Source: Gaiellasilicea sp963789355 (GTDB lineage Bacteria; Actinomycetota; Thermoleophilia; Gaiellales; Gaiellaceae). From it: DNA of 64,000 bases. Shown here one piece after another: positions 8,556-16,378 of this stretch (positions are counted from its first letter, which is position 1; every line of letters begins with the position of its first letter). Under the pieces are notes generated by a model. That model made no database searches, was not told where the DNA came from, and saw nothing but the letters and a program-made list of their open reading frames with translations. The position numbers and the translations under genes were made by a program. The stretch spans positions 241,297-305,296 of the forward strand of contig CAWBKK010000004.1 of the NCBI GenBank assembly GCA_963789355.1, written 5' to 3'.

Positions 8556-8930
8556 ATGAAGCGAGCACTGATCGGACGGAGCCGGATTCTCGGCATCCTC
8601 GTCGTGGCTGCGGCCCTGGCAACGGGCGCCTATGCCTTCACCGCCACGAACACGGTTCCGGCGTCGAGCGCCGGCTCGGGCAGCGGCACGATCAGCGGTT
8701 ACACGGTCTCCGCGATCGCGTACACGCTGAACGCAACGACGCCCAGCGACATCGACTCGATGACCTTCACGCTGAACGCGGCAGCGACGACGGCGAAGGC
8801 CAAGATCGTCAGCGGCTCGACGACGTACACCGCGTGCACGATCGCCGGTGGTGTCAACGTGACGTGCGACTTCAGCCCTGACATCGCCATTACGACGGCA
8901 GACCAGCTGTCGGTGATCGCCGCCTCGTAG
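8556..8930 (+). CDS. Small exported protein, probable substrate of the adjacent signal peptidase
   Basis: I do not recognise a named family. The 124-residue product has a basic start, a hydrophobic stretch at about residues 12-28, then the sequence AFTATNTVPASSAG, then a Gly/Ser linker and a Ser/Thr-rich, strand-forming body with two cysteines that could form a disulfide. The motif ATNxVPxS recurs at the same place in the second exported protein of this locus (10600-10992), with the signal peptidase gene between them. This resembles the layout of SipW and its matrix proteins in Bacillus, but I see no direct TasA match. GGAG precedes the ATG by 9 bases. A strong terminator follows. Confidence 0.7.
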   Translation: MKRALIGRSRILGILVVAAALATGAYAFTATNTVPASSAGSGSGTISGYTVSAIAYTLNATTPSDIDSMTFTLNAAATTAKAKIVSGSTTYTACTIAGGVNVTCDFSPDIAITTADQLSVIAAS

Positions 8931-8944
8931 GCCGCGAAGGATCC

Positions 8945-8978
8945 GGCCGGGCGAGCGACCGCGCTTCGCCCGGCCCTT
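8945..8978 (+). terminator. Hairpin terminator or attenuator between exported protein and signal peptidase
   Basis: GGCCGGGCGA (8945-8954) pairs perfectly over 10 bp with TCGCCCGGCC (8966-8975), loop of 11 bases, followed by a short pyrimidine run CTTCCTT. It would limit read-through into the signal peptidase gene, so that the structural protein is made in excess. Confidence 0.6.
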
Positions 8979-8992
8979 CCTTCGACTATCGC

Positions 8993-10603
8993 ATGAGCAC
9001 GCGCCGCAGCATCGGGATCGTCACCGGCGTCGTCGGGGCCGCCGCGCTCGCCTGGGCGTGGGTGTTCTTCGCGCCGACGCAGGCGGGCGGCGGGACGTCC
9101 TACGCGATCATCGTCGGCAACTCGATGGAGCCGAAGCTGCACCGCGGCGACCTCGCAGTCGTCCGCAGGCGCAGCACCTACCGCGTCGGCGACGCCGTCC
9201 TCTATGACAGCCGCGAGCTGGGCTCGAAGGTCCTACACCGGATCGTCCGCATCGACGGCGGGCGTTACGTGCTCAAGGGCGACAACAACTCCTTCCTCGA
9301 CGCCGAGCGTCCGACCGACGAGCAGATCGTCGGCACGCTCTGGGTCACCGCCCCGGCCGTCGGCCGGGTGGCCGAGTGGCTGCGCGAGCCGATGCACAGC
9401 GCGCTGCTCGTCGGGCTCGTGACGCTGATCGCGCTCGGCAGCGGCCTCGGTGCGGGCAGCGTAATCCGCCGCGGCGCAACGCCGGGAAGGAGACGACCGC
9501 GCCCCCGCGTCGTTCGCTCGCCCGGCGCGCTGCCGGAGATCCCGGCCGAGCTGAGGCCGCTACTGACCGGTCTCGCCGCCGCAGCGGTGGCCTGCGTGGC
9601 GCTGGCCGTGACCTCGTTCGGGCGTCCGCTGAGCGGCACCGAGTCCGTGGCGGCGGCCTACGCCCACCAGGGCCGGTTCGAGTATGAGGCCCGTGTCCCG
9701 AAGAGCGCGGCCTATCCCGACGGGCACGTCAGCACGGGCGAGCCCGTCTTCCTCCGTCTGGTTCCCCGGCTGCGGGTGACCTTCGCCTACCGGCTCGAGT
9801 CGGAGCTGCCGGTGACCGGGAGCGGCCGGATCACGCTTGCCGCGAGGATCAGCGACGGCCGCGGCTGGGAGCGGGTTCTGCCGTTGGCACCGGAGCGACC
9901 GTTCACGAACGGCAGCTCGACCGTCTCCGGCGTGATCGATCTCGAGCGGATCGAGCGGATCGTCGAGGAGGTCAGGACGCTGACCGGCGCCGCCCAGGCG
10001 GCCTACACCCTCGCCGTGCTCCCGCGCGTCGACTTCGCCGGCCGCGCCGGCGGTGACGCAGTCGCTGGGACCTTCGCTCCGGCGCTCTCCTTCGACGCCG
10101 GCGACCTGCGGCTGCAGCCGAGCGCCGGCGACGACGAAGGAGTCGGCCCGTTCGCGCCCCGCGAGCCCGGCAGCGGCACCCGGCTTGCGCCGGTCGAGGT
10201 GTCGCTCGGCGCCCTCTCGCTCTCGGTCGCGAGCGCCCGGCGCGTCTCGCTCCTCGGGATCGCCGTCCTGCTTCTGCTCGGCGGGCTCGCTCTCGTCGCG
10301 CAGCGCCGCCGTCAGGCGGGGGACGAGCACGAGCGGATCCGGGCTCGCTACGGACACCTCCTGCTCCCCGTTTCCTCGCGAGCCGGCACCTGGGATCAGG
10401 TGATCGAGCTGGCCGACGTGGACGCGCTCGTACGCGTCGCCGAGCACCGGGGCAAGCTGATCCTGCACGTCGCCGAAGGGCCGGACCGCGCCTACGTCGT
10501 CGAGGACGGAGGCACTGCGTACCGCTACTGCGTGCGCGCCTCCGCGCCGGTCGCAGCGATGGTCTGGGCACCTGCCGCGGGCGATCTCGGCGCGCAGCGA
10601 TGA
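8993..10603 (+). CDS. Signal peptidase I, S26B (ER/archaeal type), fused to a DUF5305-like extracytoplasmic domain
   Basis: Membrane protease that removes signal peptides. One N-terminal membrane span (about 7-27), then the catalytic serine in VGNSMEPKLHRGD (S44). Position 82 is histidine (SKVLHRIVRI) where ordinary bacterial enzymes have lysine, and D97 lies in LKGDNN, so it is of the Ser-His-Asp type found in the ER, archaea and Bacillus SipW. A second span follows at about 140-158. Residues from about 185 hold another span, a large beta-rich outer domain resembling DUF5305, a span near 415-435 and a cytoplasmic tail. At 536 residues it is far longer than a plain SipW (about 190). It lies between two exported proteins with a shared cleavage-region motif, and its stop overlaps the next start. 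Confidence 0.85.
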   Translation: MSTRRSIGIVTGVVGAAALAWAWVFFAPTQAGGGTSYAIIVGNSMEPKLHRGDLAVVRRRSTYRVGDAVLYDSRELGSKVLHRIVRIDGGRYVLKGDNNSFLDAERPTDEQIVGTLWVTAPAVGRVAEWLREPMHSALLVGLVTLIALGSGLGAGSVIRRGATPGRRRPRPRVVRSPGALPEIPAELRPLLTGLAAAAVACVALAVTSFGRPLSGTESVAAAYAHQGRFEYEARVPKSAAYPDGHVSTGEPVFLRLVPRLRVTFAYRLESELPVTGSGRITLAARISDGRGWERVLPLAPERPFTNGSSTVSGVIDLERIERIVEEVRTLTGAAQAAYTLAVLPRVDFAGRAGGDAVAGTFAPALSFDAGDLRLQPSAGDDEGVGPFAPREPGSGTRLAPVEVSLGALSLSVASARRVSLLGIAVLLLLGGLALVAQRRRQAGDEHERIRARYGHLLLPVSSRAGTWDQVIELADVDALVRVAEHRGKLILHVAEGPDRAYVVEDGGTAYRYCVRASAPVAAMVWAPAAGDLGAQR

Positions 10604-10992
10604 GGCTCGGCAGGCTGGCACGCTTCGCCGCTGTCGGGGCGGTCTGCGGACTGGTCCTGATCTCGGCGCTCGCAGCGACGAACTCCGTGCCCGGATCGAA
10701 CGCCGAGCGTGACGTCAGCACGATCACGGTCGACCAGAAGAAGCCGAAGCCGGCGTGCAACGGGATCACGGTGACGGTGTTGATCACGGGCGGTGGCAAC
10801 GGCGGCGGCGGCAACGACCTCGTCCTCGGCACAGCCGGGATCAACAGTCCACTGCGCGGGAACGGAGGCAACGACTGCATCCACGGCGGCGGCGGCAATG
10901 ACCTGCTCCGCGGCGACGCCGGCACGGACGTCTGCATCGGCGGGCCCGGGACGGACACGTTCCACGCGACCTGCGAGACGCAGATTCAGTAG
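10600..10992 (+). CDS. Exported protein with GGxGxD calcium-binding-like repeats
   Basis: 130 residues. A hydrophobic signal segment (about 8-26) ends in LAATNSVPGSNAE, sharing the ATNxVPxS motif with the exported protein at 8556. After a linker come glycine/aspartate nonapeptide-like repeats (GGGGNDLVLG, GNGGNDCIHG, GGGGNDLLRG, GGPGTDTFHA) of the RTX/hemolysin type that bind calcium in parallel beta-rolls. Four cysteines after the signal suggest disulfides. ATG overlaps the signal peptidase stop (ATGA), so the two are coupled. There is no C-terminal type I secretion tail, consistent with Sec export instead. Confidence 0.75.
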   Translation: MRLGRLARFAAVGAVCGLVLISALAATNSVPGSNAERDVSTITVDQKKPKPACNGITVTVLITGGGNGGGGNDLVLGTAGINSPLRGNGGNDCIHGGGGNDLLRGDAGTDVCIGGPGTDTFHATCETQIQ

Positions 10993-10996
10993 CCAC

Positions 10997-11002
10997 TAGC
11001 AT
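10997..11002 (+). promoter_or_regulatory. -10 element of a leaderless transcript
   Basis: TAGCAT ends 6 bases before the GTG at 11009; no ribosome binding site precedes that start. Confidence 0.45.
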
Positions 11003-11008
11003 CGGGAC

Positions 11009-11941
11009 GTGGCGCGCCCCGACCTGGACGTCGTCACCGGCGCGTTCTCCTACACGGGCCGGGCGATCGCGGAGGTGCTGCTCGGTCGGGGACGCCGGGT
11101 GCGAACGCTCACTCGTCGCGACGCTGGCGCAGATCCGCTGGCTGCCCGGGTCGAGCGCGCGACGTTGCAGTTTCGCGACGACCGCGAGCTCCGGGAGAGC
11201 CTCGAGGGCGCGGACACCCTCTACAACACCTACTGGGTCCGCTTCGCCCACGGCGAGACCACGTTCGAGCGCGCGGTCTCGAACACCCGCGTCCTCCTGG
11301 GCGCGGCGCGCGCCGCCGGCGTCCGCCGGGTCGTTCACGTCAGCGTCACCAAGCCGTCGCTCGACTCGCCGCTCCCGTACTTCCGCGGGAAGGCCCAAGC
11401 CGAGGCCGACGTGCGCTCGTCCGGGCTCTCGTACGCGATCGTGCGGCCGACACTCGTCTTCGGGCCGCGCGACATCCTCGTCAACAACATCGCGTGGGGC
11501 CTGCGCCGGACGCCGTTCTTTCCGATCGCCGGTGACGGCAGCTACCGGGTGCAACCCGTCTCGGTCGACGACGTCGCCTCGATCTGCGTCGACGCCGCGG
11601 CTGTTCTGGACGACGTCGTCCTGGACGCGGCCGGCCCGGAGACGCTCTCCTTCCGGGAGCTCGTCGAGCTCGTTGCGACGGCCGTCGGGCGCAGCGTGCG
11701 GATCGCTCACGTCTCCCCGCGCGTCGTCCTGACGGTCGCGCGAATCACCGGCGCGCTGCGCCGCGACGTCCTCTTGACGCCGGAGGAGCTCGCCGGCCTC
11801 CAGGCCGAGCTGCTCGTCTCCGACCGCCCTCCGCTCGGGCGCGCCGGCTTCCGCTCGTGGGTGGCCGCGAACGGCGAGAGCCTCGGGCGCGGCTACGTCT
11901 CCGAGCTGGCGCGGAACTTTCGTCCCTACGATCCGCTCTGA
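11009..11941 (+). CDS. NAD(P)-binding epimerase/NmrA-like protein (atypical SDR)
   Basis: Rossmann-fold protein of the atypical short-chain dehydrogenase group that includes NDUFA9-like and NmrA-like members. The dinucleotide loop is TGAFSYTGRAIAEVL; the usual YxxxK is reduced to YFRGKAQAEADV, which keeps tyrosine and lysine. RPTLVFGP is the conserved substrate-side loop. 310 residues. Function cannot be assigned beyond NAD(P)-dependent oxidoreductase or regulator. Its stop overlaps the alr start by one base (TGATG), so it shares a transcript with alanine racemase. Confidence 0.75.
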   Translation: MARPDLDVVTGAFSYTGRAIAEVLLGRGRRVRTLTRRDAGADPLAARVERATLQFRDDRELRESLEGADTLYNTYWVRFAHGETTFERAVSNTRVLLGAARAAGVRRVVHVSVTKPSLDSPLPYFRGKAQAEADVRSSGLSYAIVRPTLVFGPRDILVNNIAWGLRRTPFFPIAGDGSYRVQPVSVDDVASICVDAAAVLDDVVLDAAGPETLSFRELVELVATAVGRSVRIAHVSPRVVLTVARITGALRRDVLLTPEELAGLQAELLVSDRPPLGRAGFRSWVAANGESLGRGYVSELARNFRPYDPL

Positions 11942-12960
11942 TGAGCCGCTCCGAGATCACGGTCGACCTGGGCGCGATCCGGCGAAACGCCCGGACTCTG
12001 CTCGCCGTGCTCGCCGGTGCCGAGCTCTGGGCCGTCGTCAAGGCTGACGGCTACGGGCACGGGGCCGTCGACGTCGGCGCCGCCGCGCTCGGGGCGGGGG
12101 CGACGGCGCTCTGCGTCGCGACCGTGCCGGAGGGCCTGGCGTTGCGCGAGGCTCTCGGCCCGGCGCGGACTCTCGTGATGGGCCCGGCCACGAGCCGCGA
12201 GATCGCCGACGCCCGCGACGCCGGGCTCGAGCTCGTGATCGCCGACGGCGAGGTTCCCGAGGGGGTACGCGTTCACCTCAAGCTCGACACGGGGATGGGC
12301 CGGTGGGGGCTGGCCGAGCTGCCTGCTCCCGGGCGCGAGGTCGTCGGCCTGATGAGCCACTTCGCCTCCGCCGATTCGGATGCCGCCTTCACCGAGCGGC
12401 AGCTCGAGCGCTTCGCTGCGGCGACCGCGGAGCTCTCCTTCCTGACGCGGCACATCGCCAACAGCGCCGGTGCCCTTCGCTACCCCGCGGCTCGCTTCGA
12501 CGCCGCCAGGTGCGGGATCGCGCTCTACGGGATCTCGCCGTTCGGCACCGACCCGGCCGTGGACGGCCTCGAGCCCGCGCTCCGCTGGGACTCGCAGCTG
12601 GCCCAGGTGCGCCAGCTACAGCCGGGTGACTCGACCGGCTACGGCCGGCGCTGGATCGCCGAGCGGCCGACGTGGATCGGGATCGTCCCGGTCGGCTACG
12701 CGGACGGCTTTCGGCGCGACCTGACCGGGACGGAGGTGCGCGTGGCGGGTGAGCTCCGGCGCGTCGTCGGCACGATCTCGATGGACGCGTTCGCGGTCGA
12801 GCTCGACCGCGAGCTGCCCGTGGGGACGCCGGTGACGCTTCTCGGCCACGGCGTCCAGGCGGAGGCGCACGCGCGGATCGCGGAGACGATCGGCTACGAG
12901 ATCGTCACGGGGATCCGCAGCACTCCCGACCGGGCGCGCCGCACGGCGATTGACGCCTGA
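11941..12960 (+). CDS. alr: Alanine racemase
   Basis: PLP enzyme that makes D-alanine for peptidoglycan. The cofactor lysine is K34 in WAVVKADGYGHG; the second catalytic tyrosine is expected in GISMDAFAVE/STGYGRRW, and RCGIALYG and the C-terminal beta domain (VPVGYADGF) are present. At 339 residues it is somewhat shorter than the usual 360-390, mainly from compact loops. The region between alr and copZ contains the CsoR box, so copper control starts after this gene. Confidence 0.92.
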   Translation: MSRSEITVDLGAIRRNARTLLAVLAGAELWAVVKADGYGHGAVDVGAAALGAGATALCVATVPEGLALREALGPARTLVMGPATSREIADARDAGLELVIADGEVPEGVRVHLKLDTGMGRWGLAELPAPGREVVGLMSHFASADSDAAFTERQLERFAAATAELSFLTRHIANSAGALRYPAARFDAARCGIALYGISPFGTDPAVDGLEPALRWDSQLAQVRQLQPGDSTGYGRRWIAERPTWIGIVPVGYADGFRRDLTGTEVRVAGELRRVVGTISMDAFAVELDRELPVGTPVTLLGHGVQAEAHARIAETIGYEIVTGIRSTPDRARRTAIDA

Positions 12961-12975
12961 TACCCCCTGGGGGTA
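12961..12975. promoter_or_regulatory. CsoR operator of the copper operon
   Basis: TACCCCCTGGGGGTA is a perfect palindrome with 7-base arms around one T, matching the known GC-rich CsoR box. It lies directly before and partly over the -10 hexamer (TACCAT, 12974-12979) of copZ. A CsoR gene closes the operon, so autoregulation by copper(I)-released CsoR is the natural reading. Confidence 0.8.
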
Positions 12976-12979
12976 CCAT
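12974..12979 (+). promoter_or_regulatory. -10 element of the copZ operon
   Basis: TACCAT ends 8 bases before the copZ ATG (12988). With a start this close and no ribosome binding site the transcript is probably leaderless. Bound CsoR would cover this hexamer. Confidence 0.5.
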
Positions 12980-12987
12980 ACAGGGCC

Positions 12988-13185
12988 ATGGAGATGACCT
13001 ACACCGTCAGCGGTATGACCTGCGCCCATTGCAAGGCGGCCGTCGAAGAGGAGATCGAGCGTGTTCCCGGCGTCGAATCGGTGAACGCCGACGTCGACAG
13101 CAAGCTCGTCGTCGTGCGCGGCGACGCTCTCGAGGACGAGGCTTTGCGCGCGGCGATCGACGAAGCCGGCTACGAAGCGGCGTGA
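12988..13185 (+). CDS. copZ: Copper chaperone, heavy-metal-associated domain
   Basis: 65-residue ferredoxin-like HMA domain with the copper(I)-binding motif GMTCAHCKAAVEEEI (CxxC). It delivers copper to the ATPase CopA encoded two genes downstream. First gene of the operon copZ, unknown, copA, csoR; its TGA overlaps the next GTG (GTGA). Confidence 0.92.
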   Translation: MEMTYTVSGMTCAHCKAAVEEEIERVPGVESVNADVDSKLVVVRGDALEDEALRAAIDEAGYEAA

Positions 13186-13946
13186 CGAGAGTTGCGCTCT
13201 TCGTCGCCGGCCTCGCCGGCGTCTTTCTCGCCGCGCTCGCGGTCGGCAACCTGATCGATCTCGAAGACCGGACGCTCGGCGAGGACGCACATGCCGCCGG
13301 TGCGGAGATGCTCGCCGGGCTCGCCGTCGAGCAGGACGGCTACCGGCTCGTGCCGGAGCGCGACGCGCTCGTCGCCGGTCGGGCCGAGACCTACGTCTTC
13401 CGCATCCTCGGCCCCGACGGCTCCGTCGTCCGCGACTACGACGTCGAGCACGAGCGGCTGTTGCACGTGATCGTCGTCGCTCGTTCGCCGAACCGGGTCT
13501 TCCTGCACTTGCATCCGAAGCAACGTCCCGACGGCGCCTGGGCCGTCCCGCTGCGGCTGCCGATCAACGGGTCCTATCGCGTCTTCGCGGACTTCACGAC
13601 GGGGGGCGAGCGTCGCACCTTGGGGACCGACATCGTCGGCTACGACGGGCCCAATCTCTACGCCGATCCGACCTCGCAGTACGACGTCGACCTCCTGCGC
13701 GACGAAGACCGCCTCGAGTTCCGGGTCCGGTTCGCCGGCAATCCCGTCAAGCTCCAGCGCTACCTGGGGGCGCGTGGGCATCTCGTGGTGCTCCGCCATG
13801 GCGACCTGGCCTACATCCACGCTCATGCCGACGACGATCGGCTGGCGTTCGACGTCCCCTTCCCGACGAGAGGGCGGTACGCGCTCTTCCTCCAGTTCCG
13901 GGTCGGCGGCAAGGTCGAGACAGTCTCCCTGGGAGTCCGGCAATGA
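13182..13946 (+). CDS. Unknown membrane-anchored protein of the copper operon, histidine-rich
   Basis: Starts at GTG 13182, giving 254 residues: one N-terminal membrane span (about 3-19), then two extracytoplasmic beta-rich modules. The first contains RLLHVIVVARSPNRVFLHLHP, the second GARGHLVVLRHGDLAYIHAH; both have regularly placed histidines on neighbouring strands that could bind copper. I recall similar uncharacterised proteins beside actinobacterial copper ATPases but cannot name a characterised member. Overlaps copZ and copA by 4 bases each, so it is firmly part of the operon. A periplasm-side copper acceptor from CopA is a reasonable but untested idea. Confidence 0.75.
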   Translation: MTRVALFVAGLAGVFLAALAVGNLIDLEDRTLGEDAHAAGAEMLAGLAVEQDGYRLVPERDALVAGRAETYVFRILGPDGSVVRDYDVEHERLLHVIVVARSPNRVFLHLHPKQRPDGAWAVPLRLPINGSYRVFADFTTGGERRTLGTDIVGYDGPNLYADPTSQYDVDLLRDEDRLEFRVRFAGNPVKLQRYLGARGHLVVLRHGDLAYIHAHADDDRLAFDVPFPTRGRYALFLQFRVGGKVETVSLGVRQ

Positions 13947-16081
13947 GCGTCCAGCGGCTCGAGCTCCCGATCGAGGGGATGACCTGCGCGTCGTGTGCCG
14001 TGCGGGTCGAGAAGAAGCTGAACAAGCTCGAGGGCGTGGCCGCCGCCGTCAACTACGCGACCGAGCGCGCGTCGGTGGAGTTCGACGCCGACGCGGTCTC
14101 CCCGGAGCAGCTCGTCGCCGCCGTCGAGTCGGCCGGGTACAAGGCTGCGCTGCCGAGCGACGACACCGTCGTGGAGGCACCACGAGATCCGGCGGCTGCG
14201 CTCCGGCGACGGCTGCTCGTCTCCGCGGCCCTGTCGCTCCCGGTGCTCGCGCTCGCGATGATCCCGCCGCTCCAGTTCGACGGCTGGCAGTGGCTCTCGC
14301 TGCAGCTCGCGACGCCCGTCGTGCTCTGGGGCGGCTGGCCGTTCCACCGGGCCGCGCTTCTGAACGCGCGCCACGGCGCCGCGACCATGGACACGCTGAT
14401 CTCGATCGGGACGCTCGCGGCCTGGGGCTGGTCCGTCGTCGCGCTCTTCTTCCGCGGCGCGGGCGATCCGGCGATGCGAATGGACTTCGCGCTCGCGTTC
14501 GGCGCCGGCTCGGGCGGCGGTGAGATCTACCTCGAGGTCGCGTCGGTCGTCGTCGTCCTGATCCTCCTGGGTCGATACTTCGAGGCGCGCGCGAAGCGCC
14601 AGGCGGGAACGGCGCTGAAAGCCCTGCTCGAGCTCGGAGCCAAGGATGTGGCCGTGGTCGGCCCGGACGGCGAGGAGCGGCGCGTCCCGGTCGAGGAGCT
14701 TCGGGTCGGCGACGTGTTCGTCGTCCGGCCCGGCGAGAAGGTCGCGACCGACGGCGTGATCGAGTCGGGCCGGTCGTCCGTCGACACCTCGCTCCTGACC
14801 GGTGAGAGCGTCCCCGTCGAGGTCGGACCCGGCGACGAGGCGATCGGAGCCACTGTCAACCTCTCCGGGCGGCTGGTCGTGCGCGCAACGCACGTCGGCG
14901 CCGACACGGCCGTCGCGCAGATCGGGCGGCTCGTCACCGAGGCGCAGGCGGGCAAGGCGCCCGTGCAGCGGCTCGCCGACCGCGTCTCGGCGATCTTCGT
15001 CCCGATCGTGATCGCCATCGCAGTGGCGACGCTCGGCTTCTGGCTCGGCAGCGGCTCCGACCCGGCCTTCGCGTTCGCGGCGGCCGTCGCCGTGCTGATC
15101 ATCGCCTGCCCCTGCGCGCTCGGACTGGCGACGCCGACAGCGTTGCTGGTCGGGACCGGCCGCGGCGCCCAGCTCGGCGTCCTGATCAAGGGGCCGGAGG
15201 TGCTCGAGCAGACCCGTCGCGCCACCACCGTCGTCCTCGACAAGACCGGCACCGTCACCGAGGGACGGATGACGCTCGTCGGCGTCGAGACCCTGGACGG
15301 CGCGTCGCGCGCCGATGTGCTCCGACTGGCCGGAGCGGTTGAGGACGCGAGCGAGCATCCCGTCGCGCGCGCCGTCGCCGAGGCGGCGCGCGCGGAGATC
15401 GGGGCGCTCCCGGTCGCGACGGCGTTTCGCAATCTTCCCGGCCAGGGCGTCGTCGGCGTCGTCGAGGGGATCGAGGTGACGGTCGACCGGGCCGGCGTGC
15501 ACTGGGGCGGCGAGCTTCGCGCGCGGCTCGTCGTCGAGGACACTGTCAAGCCGACCAGCGCCGAGGCGATTCGAGAGCTGCAGGCGCTCGGGCTCACTCC
15601 CGTCCTACTCACGGGCGACTCCGAAGCGACTGCCCGACGCGTCGCGGACGAGGTCGGGATCGAGCGCGTGCTCGCGGAGGTCTTTCCGGGCGACAAGGCA
15701 GCCGAGGTACGGCGGCTGCAGGACGCGGGCGAGGTCGTGGCGATGGTCGGCGACGGCGTCAACGACGCACCGGCGCTCGCGCAGGCGGACCTCGGGATCG
15801 CGATCGGTACCGGAACCGACGTCGCGATCGAGGCCTCCGATCTGACGCTCGTCTCCGGCGACCTGCGCGCGGCGGTCGACGCGATCAGGCTCTCGCGGCG
15901 GGTCCTGGCGACGATCAAGGGCAACCTCTTCTGGGCGTTCGCCTACAACGTCGCCGCGATCCCGCTCGCGGTCGCGGGGTACCTGAACCCGATCGTCGCA
16001 GCGGCGGCGATGGCGTTCTCCAGCGTCTTCGTCGTCTCGAACTCGCTGCGGCTGCGCGCCTTCCGGAGCGTGCGGACGTGA
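13943..16081 (+). CDS. copA: Copper-exporting P1B-type ATPase
   Basis: 712-residue membrane pump. One N-terminal HMA domain (GMTCASC, C15 and C18); membrane helices; actuator loop LLTGESVPVE; transmembrane metal site CPC at 389-391 (IIACPCALGLATPTA); phosphorylated aspartate D433 in LDKTGTVTEG; HP motif in EDASEHPVARA; hinge MVGDGVNDAPALA. CPC and the operon context specify copper(I). ATG overlaps the preceding stop (ATGA) and its stop overlaps csoR (GTGA). Confidence 0.95.
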   Translation: MSVQRLELPIEGMTCASCAVRVEKKLNKLEGVAAAVNYATERASVEFDADAVSPEQLVAAVESAGYKAALPSDDTVVEAPRDPAAALRRRLLVSAALSLPVLALAMIPPLQFDGWQWLSLQLATPVVLWGGWPFHRAALLNARHGAATMDTLISIGTLAAWGWSVVALFFRGAGDPAMRMDFALAFGAGSGGGEIYLEVASVVVVLILLGRYFEARAKRQAGTALKALLELGAKDVAVVGPDGEERRVPVEELRVGDVFVVRPGEKVATDGVIESGRSSVDTSLLTGESVPVEVGPGDEAIGATVNLSGRLVVRATHVGADTAVAQIGRLVTEAQAGKAPVQRLADRVSAIFVPIVIAIAVATLGFWLGSGSDPAFAFAAAVAVLIIACPCALGLATPTALLVGTGRGAQLGVLIKGPEVLEQTRRATTVVLDKTGTVTEGRMTLVGVETLDGASRADVLRLAGAVEDASEHPVARAVAEAARAEIGALPVATAFRNLPGQGVVGVVEGIEVTVDRAGVHWGGELRARLVVEDTVKPTSAEAIRELQALGLTPVLLTGDSEATARRVADEVGIERVLAEVFPGDKAAEVRRLQDAGEVVAMVGDGVNDAPALAQADLGIAIGTGTDVAIEASDLTLVSGDLRAAVDAIRLSRRVLATIKGNLFWAFAYNVAAIPLAVAGYLNPIVAAAAMAFSSVFVVSNSLRLRAFRSVRT

Positions 16082-16371
16082 GTGAACAGACGCACGGCTA
16101 CGACAAGGATGCGATCGGCAAGCGGCTGCGGCGGATCGAGGGGCAGGTGCGCGGGATCGAGAAGATGGTCGACGAGGAGCGCTACTGCATCGACATCCTG
16201 ACGCAGATCGGGGCCGCGATGACCGCGCTCGAGAACGTCGGCCTGAAGGTGCTGGACGACCACGTCAACCACTGCGTCGCGGGCGCGATCGCATCGGGGG
16301 ACGAGGCGGCAGTGCGCGCGAAGACCGACGAGCTCCTCGCCGCCGTCCAGCGCTTCGCCAAGACGCGCTAG
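16078..16371 (+). CDS. csoR: Copper-sensing transcriptional repressor CsoR
   Basis: 97-residue all-helical DUF156 repressor. The copper(I) ligands of the family are all present: C37 (RYCIDIL), H62 and C66 (DHVNHC), the same spacing as in M. tuberculosis CsoR. N-terminal RLRRIEGQVRGI carries the basic residues used for DNA contact. GTG start overlaps copA. Its probable site is the palindrome at 12961-12975. Confidence 0.93.
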   Translation: MSEQTHGYDKDAIGKRLRRIEGQVRGIEKMVDEERYCIDILTQIGAAMTALENVGLKVLDDHVNHCVAGAIASGDEAAVRAKTDELLAAVQRFAKTR

Positions 16372-16378
16372 TGGGCCG

